Assembly: GCF_014202695.1 (NCBI RefSeq)
Contig: NZ_JACHHH010000004.1
Coordinates: forward strand, 62,001 to 126,000
Direction: 5' to 3'
Length of the DNA: 64,000 nucleotides
DNA from: Oribacterium sinus
Lineage (GTDB): Bacteria; Bacillota; Clostridia; Lachnospirales; Lachnospiraceae
Shown: piece by piece, positions 48,930-57,994 of the stretch
Numbering within the stretch: position 1 is the first letter of the stretch
Layout of the letters: each line of letters begins with the position of its first letter
The notes under the pieces: generated by a model
What the model was told of the DNA's origin: nothing
What the model saw: only the letters and a program-made list of their open reading frames with translations
Database searches by the model: none
Translations under genes and position numbers: made by a program

Positions 48930-50612
48930 TTAAAGTTTGAATTTTGCTAAAAGCTCTTCCATGTTTTGTACCTGATCGAAAAGCTTTGCGCTGCTGGCGG
49001 CGGACTCTTCGGCGGTGGCGGAGTTATGCTGTACCACAGCGGATACCTGTTCCAAGCCCTGGGCAATTTCTTCCACGGATTTGGACTGGCTCTGAGAAAG
49101 GCTTGCGATTTCCGTAATCTTCTCATGCATTTCCTGAGAACGCTTCACAATCTGTGCCAAGGACTTTGTGGCTTCCTCAGTCATTTGAGAACCGGTCTCG
49201 ATGGAGCGGACGGTGTTTTCAATGAGGGCGGTGGTGTTCTTTGCCGCCTCTGCGGATTTTCCGGCAAGGTTTCTAACCTCATCCGCAACCACGGCAAAGC
49301 CGCGGCCGAATTCTCCGGCTCTTGCCGCCTCAACGGCTGCATTTAAGGCTAAGACATTGGTCTGGAAAGCAATGTCGTCAATAGTATGAATAATGTTGCT
49401 GATTTCCTGAGCGGTATGGTTCATTTCGCTCATGGAGTCATTTAAGGCATTCATTTGTGTACTGCTGGATTCCAGCTCCGTCTCTGTGGTTTTGGAAAGG
49501 AGAGCGGCATTTTCCGCATTGTCTGCATTGTTTCGTACCTGATCGGATACGGCCTGAATGGTAGCGGAAAGCTCTTCTAAGGAGCTGGCCTGTTCAGCGG
49601 CTCCTTGAGAAAGCACATCGCTGCCATGGGAAACTTCCTTGGCGGAGGCATTGACCTCTTTAGAGGCATTGTCAATTTCCTGCAAGGTGCCCTTCAGCAT
49701 GGACTGGATGGTCTTCAAGGAATCGCAGATGGCGGAATAATCTCCCTTGTACATCTTCGGGCAAGCGGCTTCATCCCGGAAATTTCCGGCAGCCATATTG
49801 CCTAAACGGCTTACGATATCCGCAATAACGGACTTTAAGTGGGCATTCATATCCTTAATGGCCTTTACGGTGCTTCCCACCTCGGTTTCATCTACGGGAA
49901 GAGCCAAATGGGTATTCATCAGTTCACCCTGAGAAAGTCCCAGCATACAATTTTTGATAGCAAGGAGAGGTTTCATCAGCTCTGTCCGAACGAAGAACAC
50001 GGTTATGAGTACGAAAATAATGGTGGGAATCAGGAGGAAAAGGCTGAGAAATTGGGTCAGGGCAGCCATTTGTTCTGCAGCATGACTCTCTCCCTGCGTT
50101 CTTTCCGCTACCTCATCATAAAGAGTGTCATAGTCATCGGAAACCGCCTGCTCCTTCTCCTGATAGTCCTGACTGTAGAGCAAGTCCAAGGCTCCCTTAA
50201 GATCTCCCTGTTCCACCATGGTAAAGGACTGAGCCTCTAAACCGGCAAGATAGGTAGAGGCATCGGACATTCCCTTTAAGGCGGCCTCTTCGGACTCGCT
50301 TAAACCGTATTTATGCATGACCTCCACGGCATTTTCCCGGTTTTTATCCACGGTCAGTTCCTTGTTGTAGGCATCCAAATAAGCCTTATCGCCTGTTGCG
50401 GCATAGGCTCTGGAGGTTTTACTCAGGGTAACACTACCATCGGAATAGTCTCCGGCAGCCACGGTTAATTCAAACTGCTCCTTTATAAGCTCTGTAGCTT
50501 TTTTGCTTTGCACCTTATTTACTACACCGGCAAATGCGGTAAGGAGCAAAAGCAGAATACTCCCAATCGAAAAAAAGGCTAATTTAGTGGACTGGTTCCA
50601 TCTCTTTTTCAT
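48930..50612 (-). CDS. Methyl-accepting chemotaxis protein
   Basis: A 560-residue membrane receptor. Helix 1 ([20 protein letters not shown]) and helix 2 (about residues 188-210, [20 protein letters not shown]) flank an outside four-helix-bundle-type sensor of about 155 residues. A HAMP domain follows, then the cytosolic signalling domain with the hairpin tip [20 protein letters not shown] and [28 protein letters not shown] precedes the ATG. It implies that the host has a chemotaxis system and probably flagella; no such genes are in the window. Ligand unknown. Confidence 0.95.
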   Translation of the reverse strand: MKKRWNQSTKLAFFSIGSILLLLLTAFAGVVNKVQSKKATELIKEQFELTVAAGDYSDGSVTLSKTSRAYAATGDKAYLDAYNKELTVDKNRENAVEVMHKYGLSESEEAALKGMSDASTYLAGLEAQSFTMVEQGDLKGALDLLYSQDYQEKEQAVSDDYDTLYDEVAERTQGESHAAEQMAALTQFLSLFLLIPTIIFVLITVFFVRTELMKPLLAIKNCMLGLSQGELMNTHLALPVDETEVGSTVKAIKDMNAHLKSVIADIVSRLGNMAAGNFRDEAACPKMYKGDYSAICDSLKTIQSMLKGTLQEIDNASKEVNASAKEVSHGSDVLSQGAAEQASSLEELSATIQAVSDQVRNNADNAENAALLSKTTETELESSSTQMNALNDSMSEMNHTAQEISNIIHTIDDIAFQTNVLALNAAVEAARAGEFGRGFAVVADEVRNLAGKSAEAAKNTTALIENTVRSIETGSQMTEEATKSLAQIVKRSQEMHEKITEIASLSQSQSKSVEEIAQGLEQVSAVVQHNSATAEESAASSAKLFDQVQNMEELLAKFKL

Positions 50613-50974
50613 AATCCCCTCCTAGGATGAGTCCAATATCTTGGTCTTCATTGTTTTTGCATACTATTCTGCATACTAATAGTTTAAGATAATGGTATTT
50701 TGCTTACGGTTCTGTGTAAGTATTAGATTATCGGCAAGATACAAAATTAATTAAGCCCTAAACTAAGACAAAGAGTAAATAAGAATAAATATTATTTTTT
50801 AGAGCTTTGTTAAAATTATACAAATAGATGAAAAGGGAAAGAGTCTTTCCGTCTATAGAAAAGCCCTTAGGAATGGGGTATACTAAAAAACAGAACAAAT
50901 AGAGGTTAAAGGCAGAAAGCAAATGTCACAAACCCTCAGCAGAACAAAAGGATAAGACATAAAGGAGGCAGAAG
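50613..50974. other. Intergenic region between the divergent receptor and dipeptidase genes
   Basis: A 362-bp AT-rich gap. I see no ORF with a ribosome site, no strong hairpin and no repeat beyond short A/T runs. It must hold promoters for both genes; no clear boxes were picked out with confidence. Confidence 0.5.
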
Positions 50975-52486
50975 ATGGCTTGTACAACGATTTTGGTAGG
51001 AAGAGAGGCATCCTACGACGGATCCACTATGATTGCAAGAAATGAGGATTCCGGCTCAGGATCATTTTCCCCTAAGAAGTTTATAGTGGTGGAACCCAAG
51101 GACCAGGGCGAGACTTATACCTCGGTACTGTCCCATGTGACCATTCCCCTTCCCAAGAATCCCCTTCGCTATACCTGCATGCCCAATGCGGTGGCAGGAG
51201 AAGGCATCTGGGGTGCAGCAGGGGTAAACAGTGAAAATGTTTCCATGACCGCAACGGAAACCATTACCAGTAATGAACGAGTGCTCTCCGGAGACCCTCT
51301 GGTAGTGTATAAGAAGGCGGAAGACGGAGAAGAGGAGCAAATCGGCGGAATCGGTGAAGAGGATTTAGTTACTTTGGTGCTTCCTTACATTCATTCTGCA
51401 AGAGAGGGTGTGCTTCGTTTGGGTGAGCTGCTGGAGCAGTACGGAACCTACGAGATGAACGGCATTGCCTTTTCCGATGCAGAGGAAATCTGGTGGCTGG
51501 AAACCATTGGCGGACATCACTACATTGCCAGAAGAGTGCCGGACAATGCCTATGTGATGATGCCAAACCAGCTGGGCATTGACTACTTTGACTTTGAAGA
51601 TGCCTTTGGGCAGCAGGAGGAATACATCTGTTCCAAGGATTTAAAGGAATTTATCAAAAAGAATCATTTGGATCTTCGATTTGAAGACGAAATCGAAAAG
51701 ACCGGGGGGGACTGGATTAATCCAAGAGAGTGCTTCGGCTCCCATTCCGATGCGGACCATGTGTATAACACCCCAAGAGCCTGGTATATGGCAAGATATT
51801 TTAACCGAAATACCTTCCGTTTCGAAGGGGAAAATGCGGAGTTTACCCCGGAATCCGATGACATTCCCTGGTGCTTATGCCCGGAATTAAAGATTACTCC
51901 GGAGGATGTAAAATATATCCTTTCCGCACATTTTCAGGGTACTCCCTACGACTGCTACGGAAAATACGGGGAGGAAAAGGAAAGAGGAAAGTACCGTCCC
52001 ATCGGGATTAGCAGAAACAATTTCTTAAGCCTTACCCAGATTCGTCCGAATGTGCCTAAGGAATATGCGGTTTTGGAATGGGTTTGCTTCGGCTCCAACA
52101 CCTTCAACGCCTTCGTGCCCTTCTATGCCAATATTGACAAGACTCCGGAATACTTTGCCAATACGGAAAAGCGGGTAACTACGGAAAGCTTCTACTGGGC
52201 AAATCGCATTATCGGGGCTTTGGCAGATAGCCAATACAGCCACTGCCGCTCCCATATTGAGCGTTACCAGGGCAAGGTGCCCACTAAGGCTTATACGATT
52301 ATGAAGGCCTTTGAAGAAGAGCTGGAAAAGCACGGAAAGAAGAAAAAAGGAATTTCCTCCCTATTAGAAGAATGCAATGAAAAGATAGCGGACATGGTAA
52401 AGAAAGAAACCGAAGACGTACTGGATAAAGTACTCTATGAAGTCAGCTGCCAGATGAAGAACGGCTACGGTCGCTCGGATGCTTAA
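50975..52486 (+). CDS. C69 family dipeptidase
   Basis: A 503-residue N-terminal-nucleophile hydrolase of peptidase family C69 (PepD type). The start is MACTTILVGREASYDGSTMI with the catalytic Cys at position 3, exposed by removal of the first residues. ARNEDSG follows and is also conserved. WWLETIGGHHYIARRVPDN and the HSDADHVYNTPRAWYM region belong to the family. Cytosolic enzyme cleaving dipeptides; with the M3 peptidase it points to peptide use as nutrient. AAGGAGG stands before the ATG. Confidence 0.93.
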   Translation: MACTTILVGREASYDGSTMIARNEDSGSGSFSPKKFIVVEPKDQGETYTSVLSHVTIPLPKNPLRYTCMPNAVAGEGIWGAAGVNSENVSMTATETITSNERVLSGDPLVVYKKAEDGEEEQIGGIGEEDLVTLVLPYIHSAREGVLRLGELLEQYGTYEMNGIAFSDAEEIWWLETIGGHHYIARRVPDNAYVMMPNQLGIDYFDFEDAFGQQEEYICSKDLKEFIKKNHLDLRFEDEIEKTGGDWINPRECFGSHSDADHVYNTPRAWYMARYFNRNTFRFEGENAEFTPESDDIPWCLCPELKITPEDVKYILSAHFQGTPYDCYGKYGEEKERGKYRPIGISRNNFLSLTQIRPNVPKEYAVLEWVCFGSNTFNAFVPFYANIDKTPEYFANTEKRVTTESFYWANRIIGALADSQYSHCRSHIERYQGKVPTKAYTIMKAFEEELEKHGKKKKGISSLLEECNEKIADMVKKETEDVLDKVLYEVSCQMKNGYGRSDA

Positions 52487-52487
52487 C

Positions 52488-52535
52488 ATGGGCGAGGTTA
52501 GCGAGAGCGTGCCCTGATTACAGACCTATACTGCA
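52488..52535. repeat. Dispersed palindromic element, partial copy
   Basis: The run GCGAGGTTAGCGAGAGCGTG and CCCTGATTACAGACC, then TATACTGCAT, is the reverse complement of the left arm of the element at 54458-54500. It starts 2 bp after the dipeptidase stop, and the other arm is missing. Confidence 0.7.
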
Positions 52536-52674
52536 TAAAAGCCAATTATTCAAAGAACTTTTTTGGGGAAAAGCCCTACTCCCCTTGCCAGTTCTTCCGC
52601 TTTCCCCTTATAATAGGTGGGAAAAAGCCATTTTATAGTAAAGTTCCGAAATATCGGAAGCAGAGAGGGGAAAA

Positions 52675-54312
52675 ATGATTGCAGCAAGTAATGTAACCTA
52701 TCGTGTAGGGAAGAAGGCCCTTTTTGAAGAGGTCAACATCAAGTTTACGGAGGGGAACTGTTATGGGGTAATCGGTGCCAACGGTGCCGGTAAGTCCACC
52801 TTGTTAAAGATTTTATCCGGAGCCTTGGAGCCCAGTTCCGGTGAAGTCATCATTACCCCGGGACAGCGCTTGTCCGTATTGGAACAGGATCAGTTTAAAT
52901 ATGATGCTTATCCCGTACTCAGTACCGTAATCATGGGAAATAAGCGTTTGTATGAGGTAATGCAGGAAAAGGATGCTCTCTATGCAAAGGCGGATTTTTC
53001 CGACGAGGACGGTATCCGTGCAGCGGAGCTGGAGGGAGAATTTGCCCAGATGGACGGCTGGAATGCGGAGTCCGATGCGGAGACCATGTTAAACGGCTTA
53101 GGAATCGGCCCGGAGCTTCACCACAAGATGATGAACGAGTTAAAGGGTTCCGAGAAGGTGAAGGTACTTTTGGCTAAGGCGCTTTTCGGAAATCCGGACA
53201 TTCTGCTTTTGGACGAGCCTACCAACCACTTGGATTTGGGTTCTATCGAATGGCTGGAGGACTTCCTCATTAACTTTGAAAATACCGTCATTGTAGTCAG
53301 CCATGACCGTTACTTCTTGAATAAGGTTTGTACCAACATTGCGGATATCGACTACGGAAAGATTACACTCTTTGCCGGAAACTATGATTTCTGGTTTGAG
53401 TCCTCTCAGTTGATTGTCCGTCAGCAGAAGGAAGCCAATCGAAAGAAGGAAGAGAAGATCAAGGAATTGCAGGAGTTTATCCAGCGATTCTCCGCAAATG
53501 CTTCCAAGTCCAAGCAGGCGACCTCCAGAAAGCGTGCCTTGGAGAAGATTGAGCTGGATGACATTAAGCCATCCTCCAGACAGTATCCGTATATCCAGTT
53601 TAAGCCAAACCGTGAAATCGGAAATGATGTTTTGGAAGTGAACAACCTGACAAAGACCATTAACGGCGTAAAGGTTTTGGACAATATCAGCTTTATCTTA
53701 AATCGTACCGATAAGGTAGCTTTGGTTGGACCTAACGAGTTGGCAAAGACTGTACTTATGCAGATTCTTTCCGGAGAAATGGAGCCGGATTCCGGAGATT
53801 ATAAGTGGGGATTAACCACCAGTCAGTCCTATTTCCCGAAGGACAATACCAAGGAATTTGATTCCGAGGACACCATTGTGGAATGGCTTACCCAGTATTC
53901 CCCGGACAAGGATACCCAGTTCGTAAGAGGGTATTTGGGAAGAATGCTCTTTAAGGGAGATGACGGTGTAAAGAAGGTCAACGTCCTTTCCGGAGGAGAA
54001 AAGGTTCGTTGTATGCTTTCCAAGATGATGATTTCCGGATCCAATGTCCTGATTTTGGATGAGCCTACAGACCACCTGGATATGGAAGCAATTTCCGCCT
54101 TAAACGACGGTTTAAAGAACTTCCCCGGGGTAATCATCTTTGCTTCCCGTGACCATCAGGTTGTGGAAACCACCGCAAACCGTATCATGGAAATCATTGA
54201 CGGAAAGCTTATTGACAAACTCACCACCTATGATGAGTACCTGGCTTCCGATGAGGAAATCAAGAAGAGATTTACCTTTACTCTCTCTGAGGAAGATGCA
54301 GGAGATAACTAA
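52675..54312 (+). CDS. ABC-F family ATPase (YkpA/YbiT-like)
   Basis: A 545-residue soluble protein with two ABC ATPase domains and no membrane part. ABC-F proteins act on the ribosome. The first site has Walker A GVIGANGAGKSTLLKI and Walker B LLLDEPTNHLDL. Its signature is LKGSEKVKVLLAKAL instead of LSGGE. The second site has the altered Walker A ALVGPNELAKTVLMQI, signature LSGGEKVRCML and Walker B LILDEPTDHLDME. From memory, deviations of this sort are normal for the YkpA/YbiT subgroup. The linker between the domains is short. AGAGGGGAAA lies before the ATG. Confidence 0.92.
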   Translation: MIAASNVTYRVGKKALFEEVNIKFTEGNCYGVIGANGAGKSTLLKILSGALEPSSGEVIITPGQRLSVLEQDQFKYDAYPVLSTVIMGNKRLYEVMQEKDALYAKADFSDEDGIRAAELEGEFAQMDGWNAESDAETMLNGLGIGPELHHKMMNELKGSEKVKVLLAKALFGNPDILLLDEPTNHLDLGSIEWLEDFLINFENTVIVVSHDRYFLNKVCTNIADIDYGKITLFAGNYDFWFESSQLIVRQQKEANRKKEEKIKELQEFIQRFSANASKSKQATSRKRALEKIELDDIKPSSRQYPYIQFKPNREIGNDVLEVNNLTKTINGVKVLDNISFILNRTDKVALVGPNELAKTVLMQILSGEMEPDSGDYKWGLTTSQSYFPKDNTKEFDSEDTIVEWLTQYSPDKDTQFVRGYLGRMLFKGDDGVKKVNVLSGGEKVRCMLSKMMISGSNVLILDEPTDHLDMEAISALNDGLKNFPGVIIFASRDHQVVETTANRIMEIIDGKLIDKLTTYDEYLASDEEIKKRFTFTLSEEDAGDN

Positions 54313-54338
54313 AACAGGCTTAAAAAGATGTCATAGAA

Positions 54339-54727
54339 AAGGAGCTGTAAAAATCAAGGAAATTTTCTAAGCAATATAGGTCTGAACTTGGGCACGCTCT
54401 CGCTAGCTTAATCCCACATATTGAAGGACTGTATTTATTATAAAGATTCGCTCTAATGCAGTAGGTGTCTATAATTGGGGCACGCTCCCGCTAACCTCGC
54501 CTTCGTAGCAGTACTAACTTCAAGCTTCGCTTTACTCGCTTTCAGTAAGTACTGACGGGCTCAGATTACCCCTATTATAGACACCTACTGCATTATTCGC
54601 TTCACTTATTGATTTTTACAGTTCTTTACTTCGCGGGATTTCGTAAGTATCGGGATTAGACTACCCCGCATTCAGACCTATATTGCCGAAAATTTCTTTA
54701 TTATTTTAATTTTTACAGCTCCTTTTT
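54339..54727. repeat. Dispersed palindromic element, large nested copy
   Basis: There are three nested levels in the 487-bp gap. Outermost arms are GGAGCTGTAAAAAT (54341-54354) and ATTTTTACAGCTCC (around 54709-54722). Next are GCAATATAGGTCTGAA (54371-54386) and TTCAGACCTATATTGC (54671-54686), a perfect 16-bp match. Inside is a full inner unit with arms GCAGTAGGTGTCTATAA (54458-54474) and the complementary run ending at 54591. The boxes GGGCACGCTC(T/C)CGCTA occur twice (54390 and 54479) and GGGCTCAGATTACCCC once (54558). The centre has a further CAGTACT/AGTACTG hairpin. The right half matches 1-160. Confidence 0.8.
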
Positions 54728-54799
54728 TGAATGGTCATCTTATTTCAAGGCAGTTTTTCCCTATAATCTTATAGTTAGGGAATGAGCAGAGGTGATTTG

Positions 54800-55045
54800 A
54801 TGAAAGAATCGGTAGAAAACAAACTGAATAACATTCATGAATTGGAATTTACCCTATTTTGTATTGAAAGCTTAGCAGAAGCTTTGCATAAGGACGGTGC
54901 AAGCGTCTATCACGAGCTTAGCAGTGGAAAGAACTTTTTGCAGAACTATATCATACCGGAATACGAGGTGCTTCATACGCAAGGAAAAGAATATATCCTT
55001 CAGGAGCTTTTGTCTGTGATGAAAGAATGGGGGGTGAAGCTATGA
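54800..55045 (+). CDS. DUF3791-like small protein
   Basis: An 81-residue protein. FTLFCIESLAEALHKDGASV and NYIIPEYEVLHTQGKEYILQ carry the pattern of the DUF3791 family, which is common in Lachnospiraceae and often linked to toxin-antitoxin-like loci. The start at 54800 follows AGAGGTGATTTG; an ATG 18 bp earlier is less likely. Its stop overlaps the next start, so the two genes are coupled. Function is unknown. Confidence 0.72.
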   Translation: MKESVENKLNNIHELEFTLFCIESLAEALHKDGASVYHELSSGKNFLQNYIIPEYEVLHTQGKEYILQELLSVMKEWGVKL

Positions 55046-55260
55046 ATGCCCATCCCGTTCTTTTACAAAAAAAATACGCCCGCATTATAGCAGGCTTTGC
55101 AGAGAAAGAAAAAATATCTTTAGAAAATGCCTTGGATTTTTTTTATAAATCTGAGCTGTATCAGCTCATTAGCCAAGGCATTTCCGATATGCATTGCAGA
55201 AGTGACTTATATCTGATTGATGAGTTGGAAGAAGAATATAAGGATTCTCAAAGAAAGTAG
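55042..55260 (+). CDS. Small protein coupled to the DUF3791-like gene
   Basis: A 72-residue protein: LLQKKYARIIAGFAEKEKIS, then LENALDFFYKSELYQLISQG with ISDMHCRSDLYLIDELEEEY. The pattern of a helical bundle ending in ISDMHCxSDxYL recurs, as I remember, next to DUF3791 genes. The ATG at 55042 overlaps the previous stop as ATGA behind GGGGGTG. The pair looks like an operon of two partner proteins. No third gene such as an ADP-ribosyltransferase-like toxin is present here. Confidence 0.7.
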   Translation: MNAHPVLLQKKYARIIAGFAEKEKISLENALDFFYKSELYQLISQGISDMHCRSDLYLIDELEEEYKDSQRK

Positions 55261-55265
55261 TAACG

Positions 55266-55847
55266 CTATTCCTTCCACTGCAAATGATGCAAGGCTCCTT
55301 CCTTACTTAAGAAGGGGAAATCCTGCTGCCGAAGCGCCTCATATAAAATGATGGCTACGGAATTAGAAAGATTTAGAGAGCGAGCTTCCTCCAGCATAGG
55401 AATGCGGATACACTGTTCCTCGTTATCTACCAGAATCTCCTCCGGAATTCCTGCGGATTCCTTTCCGAAGACAATGTAATCATTGGGAGAAAAGGAGACC
55501 TCCGTATGGGTTTTATGAGCCTTGGTGGTGGCGTACCAAACCTTGGGAAGAGCAATTTTTTTGCCGGAAGCATTTTCCGAGGCGGTGTTTTCCGAGGAAG
55601 CTTCTCCCATTGCTTTTTCCATTTCTCTCTTTTCTTCCTCCACACCGTTTATAAATTCCTCATAGGAAATATATTCCCGAAGCTTTAACAAAGACCAGTA
55701 ATCCATGCCGGCTTTTTTGATGTTTTTATCATTCAAAATAAAGCCATAGGGCTTAATCAGGTGCAGGGTACTTTTGGTCGCCACGCAGGTTCTGCCGATG
55801 GCTCCGGTATTAAAGGGAATTTCCGGTTCATGTAAAACGATATTCAT
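55266..55847 (-). CDS. trmL: tRNA (cytidine/uridine-34-2'-O)-methyltransferase
   Basis: A 193-residue SPOUT methyltransferase that methylates the wobble ribose of tRNA-Leu. Conserved parts are MNIVLHEPEIPFNTGAIGRT, LHLIKPYGF, FSPNDYIVFGKESAGIPEE and LNLSNSVAIILYEALRQ of the knot. Family members are usually about 155 residues. The excess comes from a Ser/Glu/Asn/Ala-rich insertion at about residues 70-98 (EKAMGEASSENTASENASGK), likely a surface loop. The gene ends 5 bp from the convergent small-gene pair. Confidence 0.92.
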   Translation of the reverse strand: MNIVLHEPEIPFNTGAIGRTCVATKSTLHLIKPYGFILNDKNIKKAGMDYWSLLKLREYISYEEFINGVEEEKREMEKAMGEASSENTASENASGKKIALPKVWYATTKAHKTHTEVSFSPNDYIVFGKESAGIPEEILVDNEEQCIRIPMLEEARSLNLSNSVAIILYEALRQQDFPFLSKEGALHHLQWKE

Positions 55848-55922
55848 ACAGTCTCTCCGATTCTATCCATTATCTTTATGGCTCAGCGTATAATCTTCTC
55901 GGTAATTTGCGGTTCACAGGAT

Positions 55923-56231
55923 TTAGGAACCGATTTTTGCAGCCACTTTTTTTGCAATGGAATCTGCCAGGATTTTCTTTTTCTTTGCAGCATCCTCTTC
56001 CTTCTCGGAAGCAGAAGCTACGGACTGCTTTCCCTCAATCGCCAAATGTCCGATAGCCTGATATTTTACGGTCTGGTATTCATTTTCATTGCTTTTCCAG
56101 TTGGGGCAGTGAGAACGGCTACCCTCCTGCCACATCTTGGCAATTTCATCTTCATCAAATTCGGCCATGCACTCGTAATCTTCCTCTTCATCGTCAAAAG
56201 CCAAATTTCTGCATAATTCACATTCACACAT
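55923..56231 (-). CDS. Cys-rich small protein (DUF6472-like)
   Basis: A 102-residue protein beginning MCECELCRNLAFDDEEEDYE with CxCxxC and a later HCPNWKSNENEYQTVKYQ. The N-terminal part resembles the DUF6472-type proteins of Lachnospiraceae and may bind a metal. The C-terminal part is a charged Ala/Lys-rich tail (EEDAAKKKKILADSIAKKVA). TTGGAGGATT precedes the ATG. It lies between nth and trmL, all leftward. Confidence 0.65.
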   Translation of the reverse strand: MCECELCRNLAFDDEEEDYECMAEFDEDEIAKMWQEGSRSHCPNWKSNENEYQTVKYQAIGHLAIEGKQSVASASEKEEDAAKKKKILADSIAKKVAAKIGS

Positions 56232-56288
56232 GGACTAATCCTCCAAACTATTCTTTACAGTAGGCTTGTTTGCCTCTTTTTTCATACT

Positions 56289-57119
56289 TTATTCTGCGAC
56301 TTTTTTCGCCAATGTCTTTCTGGAGCCAACGGCAACATTTGCCTCTAACTTCTTCAAACCTGCATTCTCTGCAGCAGACTTTTTCTTTTCAACAGTCTTC
56401 TTTGCAGCAGGCTTTTTCTTTTCGATAGCCTTTCTTTCCCCCACAGGTCTCCAGGTCTCCGGGTCCTTCTTGCTGGAAGGGCAGAGATCCTGCAAATAAC
56501 ATTCGCCGCACTTGGGACTTTGGGAAGTACAAAGGGTTCTTCCTAAAGCAATGATGTGGGTGTTCCAACGAATCCAAAACTCCTCCGGAAGATGCTCCAT
56601 GAGCTGAAATTCCACCTTGGTGGGATCTGGAGAATCCGCCAGCCCCAAACGGTTGGAAATGCGCTTTACATGGGTATCCACCACGATAGAGGGAATATGG
56701 TAAATGTTTCCTAATATCAGATTTCCGGTTTTCCGTCCCACCCCGGGAAGGGCAGTTAAGGCCTCAATATTCCGGGGAACCTCCCCTCCATACTCCTCTA
56801 CCAGCGCTTTGGCACAGGCCTTCATATTTTTGGCCTTGTTATGATAAAAACCGGTGGAATGGATATCCTCTTCCAGCTCCTTTAAATCACAATCCGCAAA
56901 GGCTTGCAAATCTTTATATTTCACAAAAAGCTTTTCCGTCACCATATTTACCCGGGCATCGGTGCACTGGGCACTTAAAATGGTGGCAAAAAGCAACTGC
57001 CAGGCATTTTTCGCCTCTAAAAAAATCATGGGCCGGTCCCCATAATGGGCATCCAGCCTCTTCATGATTTCTCGAACTCTCATTTCTCTTTTTTTCTTTG
57101 ATTCAGAACGAATAAACAT
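56289..57119 (-). CDS. nth: Endonuclease III with a Lys/Ala-rich tail
   Basis: A 276-residue base-excision repair enzyme (DNA glycosylase/AP lyase for oxidised pyrimidines). The helix-hairpin-helix reads ALPGVGRKTGNLILGN with the catalytic Lys, and SIVVDTHVKRISNRLGL holds the catalytic Asp. The iron-sulfur cluster motif C-x6-C-x2-C-x5-C is present in CTSQSPKCGECYLQDLC. Enzyme part ends near residue 212, the normal length. A further 60-residue tail of Lys/Ala/Glu repeats (IEKKKPAAKKTVEKKKSAAE) is unusual and may add DNA affinity. Confidence 0.95.
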   Translation of the reverse strand: MFIRSESKKKREMRVREIMKRLDAHYGDRPMIFLEAKNAWQLLFATILSAQCTDARVNMVTEKLFVKYKDLQAFADCDLKELEEDIHSTGFYHNKAKNMKACAKALVEEYGGEVPRNIEALTALPGVGRKTGNLILGNIYHIPSIVVDTHVKRISNRLGLADSPDPTKVEFQLMEHLPEEFWIRWNTHIIALGRTLCTSQSPKCGECYLQDLCPSSKKDPETWRPVGERKAIEKKKPAAKKTVEKKKSAAENAGLKKLEANVAVGSRKTLAKKVAE

Positions 57120-57255
57120 TATTTCCTGTATTTCTTTCTATAGATAGTTTTATTTTTCAAAAGGTATCTGAAGATACCAAACTAAGAAGCTATAGTATGC
57201 TCTCTTAAGAAGTTATATAGTTGCCCCTCTTAGGATAACGCAAGCATGACATTTT

Positions 57256-57756
57256 TTAAAATTCAATAGTAATGCTTCTCCCGGTGGGCTGGTAGGGGTA
57301 ATAGCGTACACCGGCGGCGTCCAACATTCTCTTGGAAGCCTTTACCGCAGGAGTATCCGCATACTTATCTTCCCAGTACACCAAGGTTTTGATGCCGGAT
57401 TGGATAATGGCCTTTGCACACTCGTTGCAGGGGAAGAGGGTGACATAAATCGTGGCGCCCTCCAGGGAACCGCCCCGATAATTCAAAATCGCGTTCAATT
57501 CCGCATGGGTTACGTAAAAATACTTGGCGTTATAGGGATCCTGCTCCGCCTTCATTTTCGCCCAAGGGAAAATGTCGTCGGAGCAACCCTTTGGGAAGCC
57601 GTTGTAGCCCATGGAGAGAATCTTATGATCCGGGGAAACGATGCAGGCTCCTACCTGGGTGGAGGGGTCCTTGGAACGGTGGGCAGATAGAGTACAGATC
57701 CCCATAAAATATTCATCCCAGGAAATCGCGTCCTGCCGCTTATCATTTTCACTCAT
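57256..57756 (-). CDS. comEB: Deoxycytidylate (dCMP) deaminase family protein
   Basis: A 166-residue zinc deaminase, producing dUMP for thymidylate synthesis. The zinc site is HAELNAILNYRG (His and catalytic Glu) and TLFPCNECAKAIIQSG (two Cys). An earlier conserved run is SKDPSTQVGACIVSPDHKIL with MGYNGFPKGCSDD. This is the ComEB/dCMP deaminase type by length and motifs. AAGGAGGG is upstream. It is leftward, with no operon partner visible after it for 130 bp. Confidence 0.92.
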   Translation of the reverse strand: MSENDKRQDAISWDEYFMGICTLSAHRSKDPSTQVGACIVSPDHKILSMGYNGFPKGCSDDIFPWAKMKAEQDPYNAKYFYVTHAELNAILNYRGGSLEGATIYVTLFPCNECAKAIIQSGIKTLVYWEDKYADTPAVKASKRMLDAAGVRYYPYQPTGRSITIEF

Positions 57757-57994
57757 AGAAAACCCTCCTTTTCATCGAAAAAACATGTATTCTTTAGGCT
57801 CTAATGATAGCAAAAGCTAGGGGGAATGGAAAGAGAGAGAATGAGGATTATTTGTTTTTTAATAAAACTTATGATAAAACTAAGGAAAAGCTGACTTTTC
57901 CATGTCAAACACGGAAAAGAAATATAGGATAGAAGGTAAATGTCGTGGATTCCCTTAACTAAATTCAAAAAACGAATTATCAAAGGAGAATAGG

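Noticed and set aside
52675-54312. ABC transporter ATPase
   Set aside because: Two fused ABC domains, no membrane partner and the typical ABC-F deviations argue for a ribosome-acting ABC-F protein.
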